From Fragilaria radians (taxonomy: Eukaryota; Bacillariophyta; Fragilariophyceae; Fragilariales; Fragilariaceae): a stretch of DNA of 64,000 bases. Where the stretch lies: positions 217,236 to 281,235 of the forward strand of contig CAAAJI010000001.1 in assembly GCA_900642245.1 (NCBI GenBank), written 5' to 3'. Every line of letters begins with the position of its first letter. Position 1 is the first letter of the stretch. A program made the position numbers and the translations under genes. Of this stretch, positions 47,996 to 60,026 are shown piece after piece. The notes beneath the pieces are model-generated. The model did no database searches. It saw only the letters and a list, made by a program, of their open reading frames with translations, and was not told where the DNA came from.

Positions 47996-48748
47996 ATGGA
48001 AACAGCTTTTAACTCCAAAGTTCAGGACATTTTGAATGGAAATACGAAGGTACTTGCGACAAGTGACTCTTTGCCTAATGTAACGTATCCAACTGCTCAG
48101 AAAAGTTTACCTGGCGAAGGAGCTGTTCTTGCTGTGGGATTCCACACTGTACGTATGGTACTACTTTGGAGAGAATAATGTTGTTGCTTGTTATCTCTGC
48201 TCGATTTATTTGTTGTAAGGAATGTAAAATATTCTCATACTTTCAGTTTTGCTTTAATACATGCGGCTTTGATGAGATAGACATTGGGAGCATTAGTAGG
48301 TGGTCTTTATGGCGCTTCACGAATCGCTTGGAAAGAAGGAATGATGGACATTCATGGTCGTCGTATTCCTTATACTCCATTTAAAGAGCGTATCAACGGA
48401 ATCGCGCGTCCTGCATGTTTTTTTGGATTTACTCAATTCACGTATTTCGCCACCGAGTATACCTTGGCTTCACTTCGCTTCAAAAAGGATCCTCTTAATG
48501 CTGTTGCAGCTGGAATGTTCACAGGCTTTACTGTCGGCATGTTGAGTCAAAAACGCATAGATATTGCATTTGTTGCAGGCCTCGCCTCAGCAATTGTCGC
48601 AGGTATATTTGATTTCAATGGTCCAACATTTCGATATGGTGGAATGGACCCTGTTTCACCTGCTAATCGTCGTCGTCCTGTTACCTTTGAGGAGAGCGAT
48701 GAGTTGAAGGCCATGAAGGAATTGTATCCCCAGTACAAGAATTTGTAG
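47996..48748 (+). CDS. Tim17/Tim22/NDUFA11-like mitochondrial membrane protein
   Basis: 206 residues from two exons: 47996-48148 and 48281-48748, with a 132-nt intron (GTACGT...GATAG, phase 0). Joining gives EGAVLAVGFHT|TLGALVGGLYGASRIAW, a glycine-rich membrane segment like the first of the Tim17/22/23 superfamily. Further hydrophobic stretches are IARPACFFGFTQFTYFA, AVAAGMFTGFTVGML and IAFVAGLASAIVAGIF. Small size, four Gly-rich spans and a short soluble tail also fit the complex I accessory subunit NDUFA11/B14.7, which belongs to the same superfamily. I cannot choose between import channel subunit and complex I subunit. The start is the ATG at 47996; an upstream TTG in frame is unlikely. 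It converges with the SGNH-like gene, with 68 bases between stops. Confidence 0.7.
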
Positions 48749-48816
48749 GTACTTAGTCTGAAAAGTAATCGTAAATATAAGAAGAACTTTGAGAACTCAT
48801 TTCTGCTTTATTTATA

Positions 48817-50203
48817 TTATACCATAAAATCATCAACAGTTTGATACATGTCATCCTCTTCGTTTGGTTGATCATCATAATTGTCGTCCACGGTTATGTC
48901 TATTAATTTACTTAGTTCTTCCGAAATTTTATTCCCCCACATCTCATGGCCAAGAACGGTTAATTCACCATCCTCACTTATGAGTTTTGTTTTGAGCTTT
49001 GGAATTCGTTTCTTCTTTTTAAGTAAATCCTTGAGGGACGGCAAGGCAGATTCAAAGAAAAGAGGAGTTGCATCAAAGAACTTGAATTTTTTATTTTTCT
49101 GACAGAATTTTTCCAGTTGCATATTCACTGCCAAGATTGATGGAAGAAGATCGAATTCCTTGAAATGAATTTGTTTGTTGCGAGGTTTTACAGTTTTGAG
49201 GGATGGTAGAAGGGAGTTTATGACGATTGCAGCACTATCGAATTTTTCGGCCAAGAACTCAGCAATACGGAGTATTCCAAGTACAACGGCCTCTTCAGAA
49301 CATTGACCGATAGACAAATCATTGTTACCGATAAGAATCCAAAAGACTTCAACATCCTCGGACGTTGGCAGCTCTCCGTGTCGTAGTCGCCACATAAGAT
49401 TGGAAATCTGTTTTTCCAGGGAATAGTGCGAAGTTAGATGGTAACACTTTATTTCCGAATTCAGGATGTAAACTCACCATATCACCTGCGATACCTAATG
49501 ATACTCCATGAATATCTCCTTTAGCGGGATTGAACGTTTGTTCGAAATAGCTCTTTACCGCATTGTACTCATTGGTAGGAGCTCCATGTACCTGAGCATT
49601 CCATTGCTCCATGAATTGATCACCCAAAAACACCGTGTTTAAGTTATTGACATTCTTCAGCAACATCTTGTTTTGGTTATGCGCTTTTACCCAACCTTTC
49701 GTTTGTTCGTTAGGGAGTGCCATTGTTGGATCAACACAGCTACAATCGTCATCACCTCCCTGCATTTATGAATGTAAAATTTCAGCGATTGATGAGTTAA
49801 CAGCGTGACAAAATTTGACAAACGAATTCCAACTTTTTGCTCATGTTGTTTCCCTTACCGACAAACACCAGTGATCAATGTTTAGCATTTTTAGTTCTAC
49901 CCAAGATCGAGTTTGAATGTAGTCTTTTTGAACGATTGCAATATGCTTTTTTTGTGTGAAAGATGCTACCACATATTCCAAGGAAACAACGACGGCCAAG
50001 ATAATGCCTACGACTGCTAGAGGTACCGTAATTCGACGGTAGTACGACATGTAAGCAACAATTAATGCCAAAAGTGTTTGCAAGAATGCAATCGGATGAT
50101 TAAGGCAGTACGATTTTGTTTGATCGACATTCGAAACTTCGTCATCTTCCTCGATAAAATTTTCGAGTTCCATGGGATTTACCCGTTTGTTGTTTGTTGC
50201 CAT
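48817..50203 (-). CDS. Membrane-anchored SGNH/GDSL-fold protein, probably catalytically inactive
   Basis: 405 residues from three exons: 50203-49859, 49759-49478 and 49407-48817 (introns 99 and 70 nt, phase 0). Two hydrophobic spans at about residues 36-53 and 58-80 anchor it. From about 145 on it aligns with the PAF-acetylhydrolase-type SGNH fold: block I FLGDQFMEQW at 160-167, block II SLGIAGDMISNLMWRLRHGEL, and block III LIGNNDL at 235-240. In block I the nucleophilic serine of GDS is replaced by Gln163. The C-terminal DxxH block is also absent: the corresponding EDGELTVLGHEMW has no His in place. Only the block III Asn is kept. So it looks like a pseudo-hydrolase. The tail is very acidic (DDNYDDQPNEEDD). 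Function unknown. Confidence 0.75.
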
Positions 50204-51936
50204 TTATCAAGAATGATAACTTTGTGCGCTAAGAGGAAAATGACGGAAAAATTCGTTACTCGACTACTGCCGAAGTCAGTGACTACAGAGAGAGCGAAAC
50301 GAAACCAAAGATATGGACACCATGGACAAGACTTTCAACCCTATTTAGATGTATCTAAGACATGCTCTCTTTACTCTCTGTTCTTCTAAATCTAAGTGTC
50401 TGTTTTCTCAACATTATCCAGCATGTATTTCAAATATAACTTGGCAACCATGATCTAATGTATCCGGAAACAAAAGTCAATGTTTGTAAATTAGCATTCA
50501 ATAAACAAGCCTACTTTAACTAGTGCTGTAGCTTCTATTCTTCTTGATTCCTAATGTTTTCATTATATTTTTAGATGAATTCATTTACAAAGACTGAAAT
50601 TAAGAGCTTTTTATTAGTGACGTGCCTTCTTGACTGTTACTTTGTTCCATACACTTAGTTTCGATATAGCTAAGGAGATTACTGGAAGGACGTAAAGAAT
50701 TAAATACCAACAATGAATGATATCAAATGCTTTCAACACCTGCAGATATTCTCTTCTTTGCACTATCATGATGATTTTTGAATTGATATCATTGTACCAT
50801 ACCGTGATTGCCTTCATCGAATCTTTGGTTCGAATGCTCGTTAGATGCTTATCCCTTTTATTCAATAACTTGTGCGGAAAAGTATCAATAAATTGAACAA
50901 AAACAGTATCATTCTTTTCAGAATAAAAATAGCAATTGAACTATGTGAATAATAATGATTAAGATTCACGTTACCTAAGGAATGGATCTTTTAAGTGTTA
51001 AGAAATTAACTTTCGCGTAGGTTTGAAAGGTGAACCTAAATAACCAAGAAATTATTTTCTGTTTCAATGGAAACTTGAGCATCAGACAGTTTATTTCGAG
51101 CTTAAGGCACTGGGACTTACTCATGGCACTTAAAAACCCTTACCTATTGCGCGATGCCTGTCTCTCAACAAAGCGGTGTTGAACAAATGTCTTATCAAAT
51201 TAGACTTTCTAAATGTGTCTATACTCTCATTAATTACCCCTATCTTGATCAAATATTTTCCTTCAAATGATGGTTTGGAGTAGCATTATGTACTACGGTA
51301 CTGTGTGAAGTTTCATGGCTATCACTGCACAAACAACAAGAGTACTTTTGCATCTCAAGAAATGTCTACGACTTGGCTAAAAATGAAAGATTTTTATTTA
51401 TTCTGTCGTTTGTATCATCTTCTCGGTATCGTGATCTTAGCTTTCGGGTCAGGACATAAATGTAATTGGGGTTTCGCAATGGGTATAGCCAATACAATAA
51501 TTTTCGTGTGGACAATATACGATTGAAAAAGTCAAAAGAGACCTCTTATTTCTCTCAAAATTCAATCTTGATCAGCGAAAAAATTTAAAACTAAAATGAA
51601 GAAATTGAAATTGATATTTCTAACCTTAGCTTTGAATTTGAATTAAATATTGTTTTCAAATCGTCTAAACAAAAACAGTTCATAACTTTGTGATTACTTA
51701 CTTCTTTAGTCCTTCGGAGCTCCTTTATATCTACATCGCAGTCCCAGCCTTTCATCCACCATATTCGCATCTCGAACATCATTTGCTCAAGGAATCTATT
51801 CGACAAGGTCTCTATATATTAATAGCAGTAAGCATTCAGCAATCAGGAAAAACTTCGGGTTTCAAATTAGGCCTGGAATTACATTTTGTTATCGATTCCT
51901 TATCAGGCAAAAGAATACGTACGGATTCATAGCACA
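50204..51936. other. Intergenic region
   Basis: Contains short open frames, such as one on the minus strand at 50614-50865 with a single hydrophobic segment, but no recognisable gene. The part just before 51937 should hold the MYB promoter and 5' leader. Confidence 0.55.
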
Positions 51937-54149
51937 ATGTCACCAAAGCATCCGCCGAACTTGAATCGAGGTCATCCACCACCGTATCATGATTCTCGCC
52001 ACGCTGGAATGCCTCCACCACATCGTCACATGATGCTGATGCCAATGCCCCCAAGAGGACCTCCTCATGCCTATTACAATAAATATCCTCCTCCAATGCC
52101 TCCACATCATATGATGATGCCACATCACTCCATGTATCCACCGCAGCAACACCCTCGTCTTTCTAAATCTAGCAAGCATTCATCGAAAAAACAAGTTCAA
52201 TCATCCCGACCGCCTTCATCGTCCTCCCATGCGTCGCAGCAGCAATCCACGTCCACTTCTGGTAGTGAGTCAAAGTTACAGCCTTTTTCTAGTGGTTCGT
52301 CCTCTGTGAGCAAGAAGTCACAAGGGACGAAATGGAGTCCGGAAGAGGTAAGTCTCCATTATGCATACAGTCAATCAGCTAATATCTTTGCGCCTCTAAT
52401 GAGATGAATACGCTGGACTTTTTCTAGGATGAATCTCTTCGTAGGGCAGTTCGTGAACATGGACCTAGAAACTGGAAGTTGCTCTCTAGAGAGCTTCCAA
52501 ATAGAACAGAAGTACAGTGTTTACACCGATGGCAAAAGGTATTACAACCTGAGCTTGTGAAAGGTCCTTGGACAGCAGAAGAAGATGAGAAGGTTATTGA
52601 ACTAGTCAAGGAATACGGTCCAAAAAAGTGGTCACAGATTGCATCATATCTACCAGGTCGTATCGGCAAGCAATGTCGAGAACGATGGCATAATCATTTG
52701 AATCCTGATATCTGCAAGGAAGCTTGGACTTTGGAGGAAGATAGGAGCATCCTAGAAGCGCACACATCAAAGGGCAACCGATGGGCTGAAATAGCCAAAT
52801 TACTACCGGGGAGGTAAGTTTTGACTACACCTTTGTTTTCTGTTTCTCACATAGACTAACAAAAATCGTTCAGAACGGATAATGCCATCAAGAACCATTG
52901 GAATTCATCTATGAAAAGGAAAATTGAAAAATATCTATCAAAGAAGCAAGGAGTAGACGTTGCAAACATTAAGTACACGGAGGACGGTCGCTTTGACTTT
53001 ATGGGTGATTTAGATGGTGTTTTGAACGCAGTTCGTGGCAAAGATGGACCCTCACGCTCACGTACCAAAAGCGACAAGAAGTTAGTCAAACCAAAGAAGA
53101 AGAGAGATCCTTTGTCATCAAACTCTCAACAGCATCATATGACTTCAGTTGGAATGCATCATCCACCTCCCCATATATATGGTTATTCATATATGCACGC
53201 ACCCCCTCCGCCGATGCATCACCTTCCTGTTATGGAAATGCGGCACCACACAAAAGCTCTACATCAAGACATAGGAGAGAAAAAAAAATTGCTCCCACGT
53301 GCTACATATACCGATATTGAAGATAAGGAAAACAAGCCAATTAAACAAAAGCATGACCCTTTCTCCCCACAACGGGATCGTCATCTATTTGCCGGTTCCT
53401 CGCCTTCATTTCAAGGTGATATGACTCCTTCAAGCAATATCAAAACACCATTTGCCATAAACAGCGGTGATTTTCCTTCGGAATATTTTGATCGAACGCC
53501 GAAGAAGGAGGATGGATCGAACATACAAGTCAACGGCATGACTCCACTGACAGACTTGCGCGAAAGTTTAACGCCGTTCCATAATGACGGTATATTTTCA
53601 CCTCCCCCCGAAGTTTTAAGCAAAGCTTTGTTTAAGGAAGAATCCATTTTAAAAACGCCTAAGCCTCATGAATTCAAACCCATGAGAATAAGAATAGGCA
53701 GTACAGGAAATGATACCGATGTGGCTGAGACAATGTGCGCTAGATTCCGTTCATATGTGAGTATATCACCAATCTGTGCCACAAGGTCATCACTAGAAAC
53801 AGATGAGCTGTCTCAGCCTCTTTCGTTGTTTATGTCTGGAAAATCATGCAGTAAGCGCAAAAGCTACGTGACCGATAACAATAGCACCCCAAAATGTAAC
53901 CTTTTTCTCGACCCAATGAAATCGATTCAAACACCCCGGAACACAACAATGGATACTGTAGATTCGGAAATGTCATATCCGGAAATAACAGGTAGTCCAT
54001 TTGACCCTATTCTACAGACTCCTAATACCCAAAATGGATCATTTTGGGCTGATCAGCTAGGAATGACTGAGTCAGACTTCACACCTTTTCGATCGTCACC
54101 ATCAGATTCATCCAGCAAGAAGAGGCGTAAAATGGATGCTGATGAGTAA
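51937..54149 (+). CDS. R1R2R3-type MYB transcription factor
   Basis: 690-residue DNA-binding protein from three exons: 51937-52347, 52428-52813 and 52874-54149 (introns 80 and 60 nt, GTAAGT donors). Residues 1-130 are low-complexity, rich in Pro, His, Met, then Ser and Gln. Three MYB repeats follow at about 130-285: R1 (TKWSPEEDESLRRAV), R2 (KGPWTAEEDEKVIELV...KQCRERWHNHL) and R3 (EAWTLEEDRSILEA...TDNAIKNHWNSSMKR). Three-repeat MYBs are the animal c-MYB and plant 3R-MYB type, usually regulating G2/M genes. The C-terminal half carries many TP/SP sites (for example FSPPPEVLSKALF, TPFRSSP), possible cyclin-dependent kinase targets, and ends in a basic KKRRK signal. It is convergent with GDP-fucose synthase, 87 bases between stops. 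Confidence 0.93.
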
Positions 54150-54236
54150 GATTGATTCTGTTAAAGATATCATTTTTAAGTTTAACAGAGTTTGCGTCTC
54201 CTTAGTTGAAATACTATTATCTTAAATTGACATGAA

Positions 54237-55343
54237 TTACTTTCTGGCGGTGTCATAGTTTTCGACAAACCAGTCTACACTTTTCTGAATGCCTTCATCA
54301 ATAGACATAAAATTATAATCAGGTCGGAATCCACGAAGCTTCTTGTTACCAGCTGTCTTCTTGAATTGCCCATCAGCTTTCGATGTATCAAATGTTACCT
54401 CTCCTTCAAACTTCATAGCTTTGGCGACAGCCAACGCAACGTCTTTGATACTAACTTCAGCTTCTTCATCGACAGAAAGTGTAATCGGATCAGGCGAGTG
54501 ATACTCACGCATTACCCAAACGGTAAGCTCAGCCAAATCCTTGGAATAAATAAATTGGCGAAGTGGAGTCCCACTACCCCAGATCTCAAATGGTGTTCCA
54601 TTTTGCTTTGCAAGATAGCACTTGTGAATCAGTCCCGGAATGACATGCCCATTCTGTATGGAGAAGTTATCGTGGGGGCCATAAATATTGGTGGGAATGA
54701 TTGAAGTGAAGTTACAACCATACTCTTCGGCATAAGCTCTATTCATGGTGTCAATCAAACGTTTAGCATATGCATACCCTTCGTTACTGGGATGCGGGGG
54801 ACCATCGTGTAACATGGTTTCGTCTATGGGGTACGTCGTCTTGTCTGGAAAAATACAGGTGGAGAGCATGGAAACAAGCTTTTGAACCTCATAAATTCGG
54901 CAGCATTCCATTATGTTGTCGTTAATTAGAATATTTTCGCGAAAAAATTCTACCTGAGATAGGTAGGAAAGGGTGCGTTAGAGTGAAGGGGGAAATAATG
55001 AACAGTTAGTGAGTGAGGCTTGAATTTGCCCCATAAACCCCATCGAGGAACTCGAGCATTCAATAATCAAGAAAAACATTGGTTGAATTCGTACCTTCTG
55101 ACTCATGTTGGCAAATAAGCCTCCAACCTTCGCGGCTAAATGAATGACATGAGTTGGCTTATACTTTTCGAAGATGGATTCTGTGTCCTTACGATTCCTC
55201 AAATCGCCATCCTTGGAAGATAGATAAATCCACTCTTCGTCAAGACGGGTATCACTCTCGGCGACGTACATACGAATGCCACTCCCCACAAGGCCCGATC
55301 CACCCGTGACCATGATAACTTTCTTATCCATTGCTTCCGACAT
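54237..55343 (-). CDS. GDP-L-fucose synthase (GDP-4-keto-6-deoxymannose epimerase/reductase)
   Basis: Converts GDP-4-keto-6-deoxy-D-mannose to GDP-L-fucose with NADPH, supplying fucose for glycans. Two exons: 55343-55095 and 54953-54237 (141-nt intron, GTACGA donor, phase 0), giving 321 residues, the same as the human enzyme. The Rossmann glycine motif is GGSGLVGSG at residues 14-22. The short-chain dehydrogenase catalytic set is Ser114 (in LSTCIFPDKTTYPIDE), Tyr143 and Lys147 (GYAYAKR). Other family blocks are IPTNIYGPHDNF, GHVIPGLIHK, RQFIYSKDLA and TFDTSKADGQFKKTA. The start is the ATG at 55343. No signal peptide, so cytosolic. Confidence 0.96.
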
Positions 55344-57232
55344 TTACGAGGGTTTTGGGCTAGTTCCAATAGAAAGTGACGGACTGGATAGATCGATGAA
55401 TTGGAATTTTACAAAAGTCTTTATGACCAAATCTTCTCAAGGCAGTGATCAATCCATTCGATTTGTTTTAATGACCTCTTAAGGATGACTGTAGAACAAG
55501 TAATCTACTACGCTAAGTAATGCTAGCCCTATTGAGTTATAAAATGGAGTGCTCTGTTCCATTACATCATTCCGAACGCAGGTCTACTTTTTAGACAAGA
55601 AGGCTTATTGTTTTCGTAAAATAGTAGCAAACTCTTCAACTCTCGATGTAGCTCGATGTAGCTCGATGTAACTACCTGATTCGGGGAATAAGAGTGGGAT
55701 CTCATCAGTCACTTATCTTTCGACATTACACCAACTCTTTTCATCTATGTGTACTTCACTTGTGTTAAAAAAAATTGATTAGTGCCCTGAAGTTTCAATC
55801 ATCACTCTTATTGGTGAAATTAATTCTCCTTTGAATTATTTCGGGCCTCAACTGCTTTCAAATTGCAATAATATCTTCCAAAAGAAATGATAATGACTTC
55901 AATTTGTTAGCTTTAAATTGTTCTGGTAGTTGAATGTGGTAGAGCAGCAATTGGCCATATTGCAGTTATTCTTATCATTAATGTGTATCACTCTTGAAAA
56001 ATTCATATATGCCAATTCACACTAGTCAAATTGTTCTTTAAACTATCCTCTTGCATTGTAGCCATAAGATTGGTAATTTCAAGAGAAGACCAAACTGTCA
56101 GACATCTTGGAATGCAATATTGATGCTTTACAGGATTTTTCAAATAATCAGTATCATTATATTCAGGAGCCTTGGCTTGATCTAGAATCTCACTAGCTTC
56201 GTCCTGGTCCAACTTTTAAGGTCATTCAATCTTTCCACAAACTGCTATCAGGTTCTATGTATAACTCACGCCTCGCGTACTACTTCTGAAACTAGATGGA
56301 GATTGAAAGTGTTTTTCTGCCCAGTATAGCTGATTACCCAGGCAACTTCGCATACGCTGCATCCAAACTCATCGTCAAATAATCAAAATACGCTGACGTT
56401 TTCCCTGCAAATTCCCCAGCATACTGGTTTTATCTGCAGATTCTCTATTTGGTATCGACCTTCTCACTTTCAATTGGGATTGCAACCAGTCAACTCACAA
56501 CCCTAGATACCTAACCCTGAAAATGCTGAAGTGTTTGGAAAATTTAGAAGCAGGGTCTCAATGAAAAGAAGGACTTTAATCAGCCTCAAGAAACTTTCTT
56601 GATCGTGGATGCAAGCGGAATTAAAGCCTTTTCTAGATAACTTACTCATTGTCATGCAGCTCAATAAATACTATCGGTAAATTTATGATCTGAATTATCA
56701 ATATTTCTAATTTTGAATCTCTTGTTCAATACCTATTTGGAGTTAGAGTACAGCAAAATTCAATAATTTAATTCAGAAAAGCAAGCTACATTTGATTTGG
56801 AATTATCACAAAAACCTTCGATGTAAGAAAATATAATATTTTCCACTAAAAATTTCTCTTCGTAACATTTGCTGTTATCACTCAAACTTTAGTTTAACAT
56901 GTCTGTCAATAAAGTAGGTGTATAGATAAGTAAATTTATATTACTCAAATACATCTCATAACCGCAAACTATTTGGTTTGTAATGAAGGTACATTATTAG
57001 GATAAAAGGAATTTTTGCTATGTTAGTTCTTTTTTCATTTTTCTTTCAGTCATTCACTGAATAACTTGCATCGTATGTGAGTTGGGACGAAGAAAATCTA
57101 AGAATGCAATGATGACGTCGAGAACAAACTCTTGTTCACCCTTACCCGTAGAAGGACTAACGGAAAATTTAGTCAATTTTGTGATTGTCGCACAGCTGTT
57201 GTAGTTAGTGCTTAAAATCGTGATCAACTCTG
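55344..57232. other. Intergenic region
   Basis: No recognisable gene. It contains a small 10-bp tandem repeat (CTCGATGTAG, three copies near 55642-55671). Otherwise AT-rich without visible features. Confidence 0.55.
55642..55671. repeat. 10-bp microsatellite-like tandem repeat, 3 copies
   Basis: The unit CTCGATGTAG is repeated three times, the last copy ending in A. Short and probably neutral. Confidence 0.85.
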
Positions 57233-57697
57233 ATGACTCCAGATGAAAGTGATCCTTCAAAAGAATCGAAGGATATTTTGAAATACGTGATGACTTCAAT
57301 GAAAGAAGCTCTTAGCGGCCCTCATTGGGAAATCGGGAAAGGAATTGAGGAATCAATGCGTGAAGGTATAAAATCCGGTGTCGAAGCTGCCAACAGAACT
57401 CTTGCAAATTTAGAAGAAACTTCGGATAGAATCAGCAAGCCTGTAGTATCAACGTTTCACAAGGTGGAAAGAGAAGGACGTGACATTGCCCAGCAAGTTT
57501 CATATGTTTACACCTTTCGTCATGAGTATGCCCCTTATCTAATGGGAGGCTCCTTTCTCCTTGGAGGCCTTTTGGGACTTAGACGAGGAAAAATTCCGGC
57601 GGCTGTCACAGCATCCATGTTCGGATTTATTAGCTACCTTGGCGTATATCAAGTTGATATTAAGAAACTTCCTGAGCATGTGTTTGGCAAAAAGTAA
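57233..57697 (+). CDS. Small membrane protein, possible MICOS (MIC26/27-like) subunit
   Basis: 154-residue single-exon protein from an ATG at 57233. The first 95 residues are a charged amphipathic helix region, with SKDILKYVMTSMKEAL, several KxGxE turns and the helical EETSDRISKPVVSTFHKVER. Two hydrophobic spans follow at about 98-116 (YAPYLMGGSFLLGGLLGL) and 121-140 (IPAAVTASMFGFISYLGVYQ), then a short basic tail. A soluble helix plus two closely spaced Gly-rich spans resembles apolipoprotein O/MIC26-MIC27 of mitochondrial cristae junctions, but I see no diagnostic motif, so this is a weak suggestion. Other small hairpin membrane proteins are equally possible. The reading frame looks coding. 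Confidence 0.65.
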   Translation: MTPDESDPSKESKDILKYVMTSMKEALSGPHWEIGKGIEESMREGIKSGVEAANRTLANLEETSDRISKPVVSTFHKVEREGRDIAQQVSYVYTFRHEYAPYLMGGSFLLGGLLGLRRGKIPAAVTASMFGFISYLGVYQVDIKKLPEHVFGKK

Positions 57698-58842
57698 TTG
57701 ATATCAATCGATTAAGTCGCAAAAGTTATAAAGTTTTACTGATAGCATTATACCCTTTAGAGTTTAGATGGTATGTCGAGGAAAGAAGCAACAGGCTATC
57801 CATGAGACATTTTCTATGTGAACGTGGATGAGAAGTTGTAGTCATATCAGGTACCGCTCTGTCGTTGAGGGAGCCAGCTGGAATCAAGAGCCCTGTTAAG
57901 CATTGAATCGTCATTAGAAAAAAAATTGGATTATGATTCTAAAAATAGAAGAAGCGATTCTTTATCATTCCATGGGGATTAATTGTATCGGTGCTGCTCA
58001 TTTTAGTATCGTTTAATTTGCAATACTATTATGCGCATGAAGAAGTAGATTTCAAGCTTGCTATCAACATTTCACCAATTCAAGATTTATATCAAGTCGG
58101 AGCAGGAGTTTAACTGGTCCATCGTGTAAGAAACTCCAAGCCGAGCTTGCCTTCAAATTTCATATAATCATTTTATGTAATAATAGACGTTGGAGTTAGC
58201 TTTGCTATGCAGAGCAAAATATTTTACAATCATAATAAACAATTCAGAATAGTGTATCTTTGAATTTCCGTTTACAAATTTTCAAAAATATTTATGAGAT
58301 GGATTTTTATGATTGCTATTTGTGAACGTGAAATTTGCAGGTCGTACAACTTAATCAAATTTGAATCCCTCAATCCGCTACAGCTGTATGAATCTTTACT
58401 AGCAAAAAGTTATCGCATTTCTAAAGTGACTGGGGGTGCAGATACATATTCTTTGTATGGACAACTATCACGTCACCATTCTAGAAAGGCCAAGGTAATG
58501 GGTTTTGACAGTAAGACTACTTATGAAGAAAATCTGTAAGCAGTTAGCCGACTTATCTTTCTGTAGATCTTCCTGATGCCCGAATTATCTTGGTGTTTTA
58601 CCACGAGAATACTTTGCACACGCTGGTAACCTAAGTGCGTATCATAAATCTGGTTGAAAAATCCTATAACTGTTCTCAAGTTGGATACATAGGAATTTTG
58701 ATTAGATTTGGTTTAATCTGATCTATTTTAGACTTGTCTTCAAGTTTTCTACACGCAAAGAAAGCGTGGAGATTTGCAGGATCATGTAGGAGATACCTTC
58801 AGAATGAGATATATTCAAAGAAGAAAAAACAACGTAGGTAAT

Positions 58843-58901
58843 CTCTACGGTAAAGAACATTGCAATAGTGCAATGATGACTGTATGTTCTTTACCGTAGA
58901 G
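58843..58901. repeat. Perfect 18-bp inverted repeat (hairpin)
   Basis: Left arm CTCTACGGTAAAGAACAT (58843-58860) and right arm ATGTTCTTTACCGTAGAG (58884-58901) are exact reverse complements, separated by 23 bases that contain a smaller TTGCA..TGCAA-like palindrome. As RNA it would fold into a strong stem-loop on either strand. It lies in a gene-free region. It could be a small-RNA precursor, the tips of a small inverted-repeat transposon, or a protein-binding palindrome. Confidence 0.9.
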
Positions 58902-59962
58902 CACTTGCTTCCATAAATGGATAATGGTGATGCGGGGTAAAGGGGGCGGATGCGCTGATGAGTCATCGTTGGCGAGCGGCGGAGCGGCGGATCGTAACGA
59001 TGACATTAGTCTGGACTTTTCAATAACAAAAGGTCCTTGAAGTAGATTAAGCGTGAGATCAGATGCAGGTTCAAGAAATTGGTGTAAATGAGTGTGTTCA
59101 TGAATTAGATTAGCATTTAGAGAATGCTGATATGCCATGCAAAACAAAAATCAGTGATTGTTTATAGGAAATAAAAGTATTTAGCGAAATCTCTTTGTCC
59201 AGGAGAATGATGACAATGAGAAAAAGTCATGGATACTTTTTATCCACTTAGTCTTGATCATTTCCAATCAAGTAGGTGGTTTTATGGATTTACGTCACAA
59301 TATCTTCAGTACATCCTTAGAAATTTTCCACTACAAGGACAACTTACACCGCAATGGATGAAAGTAAGTTACTAGGCTCAGTGTCATAAACCATTTTATT
59401 GTTGATTCAGATTTTCACTTTAATTCACTTCTAAATTGCTCTAAGCTGCTCTAAGAGTTTATACAAATTGTAAATTATGTTCTAAAAATTACTTTTATCT
59501 TACATCTCTTATGAATCAATTGCAATGTGTTTCCTTGACCACATAGTCTCTTTAGCTTACGTGTTAGATTCAGCACTTAACATATAGACTTTGTGATCTT
59601 AGATTCACAACTTAGATTCATCAATCGTGAATCTTGATAGATTCCTATTAGTTACTTAGGAATCTGTAATAGTTATTCCTACCGTATTGATATGACGGTC
59701 CTGAAAAGATGTTAAATGATCTTCTTCATTTATAAGTAATATTAAGCATCACTAAATTCATATAAGACTATGTCTTAATTGAATTTGTGGAAGGTATAGA
59801 AAGAATGGTTACCTATGTAACCTATTCTAGTTTTAGATGAGTAAATATAAGAATATTAATTCTAGTATTATTTACTATGTACTAACAATAACTTTGGACG
59901 TCTCCAGTATCGGTACACACACACATCTCTTAGCCTTATTAATTTCTTATAGTATTATTAGA

Positions 59963-60026
59963 CTGTATTGCTTACACCCTATAGTGTTAGGTATTATCTT
60001 TAATGAACTTAACTCAAGGTATGTCA
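59963..60026 (+). repeat. Ty1/copia-related fragment, copy A
   Basis: About 64 bases nearly identical (a few mismatches or 1-base indels) to the reverse complement of 63937-64000. In copy B this segment runs directly into a copia RNase H coding relic, so this piece is a truncated copy of the same element, inserted in the opposite orientation. The similarity stops abruptly after base 60026. Confidence 0.75.

Noticed and set aside
51836..52179. Minus-strand frames opposite the MYB N-terminus
   Set aside because: Antisense shadows of the His/Pro/Met-rich first exon, giving Trp/Met/Arg-rich nonsense.
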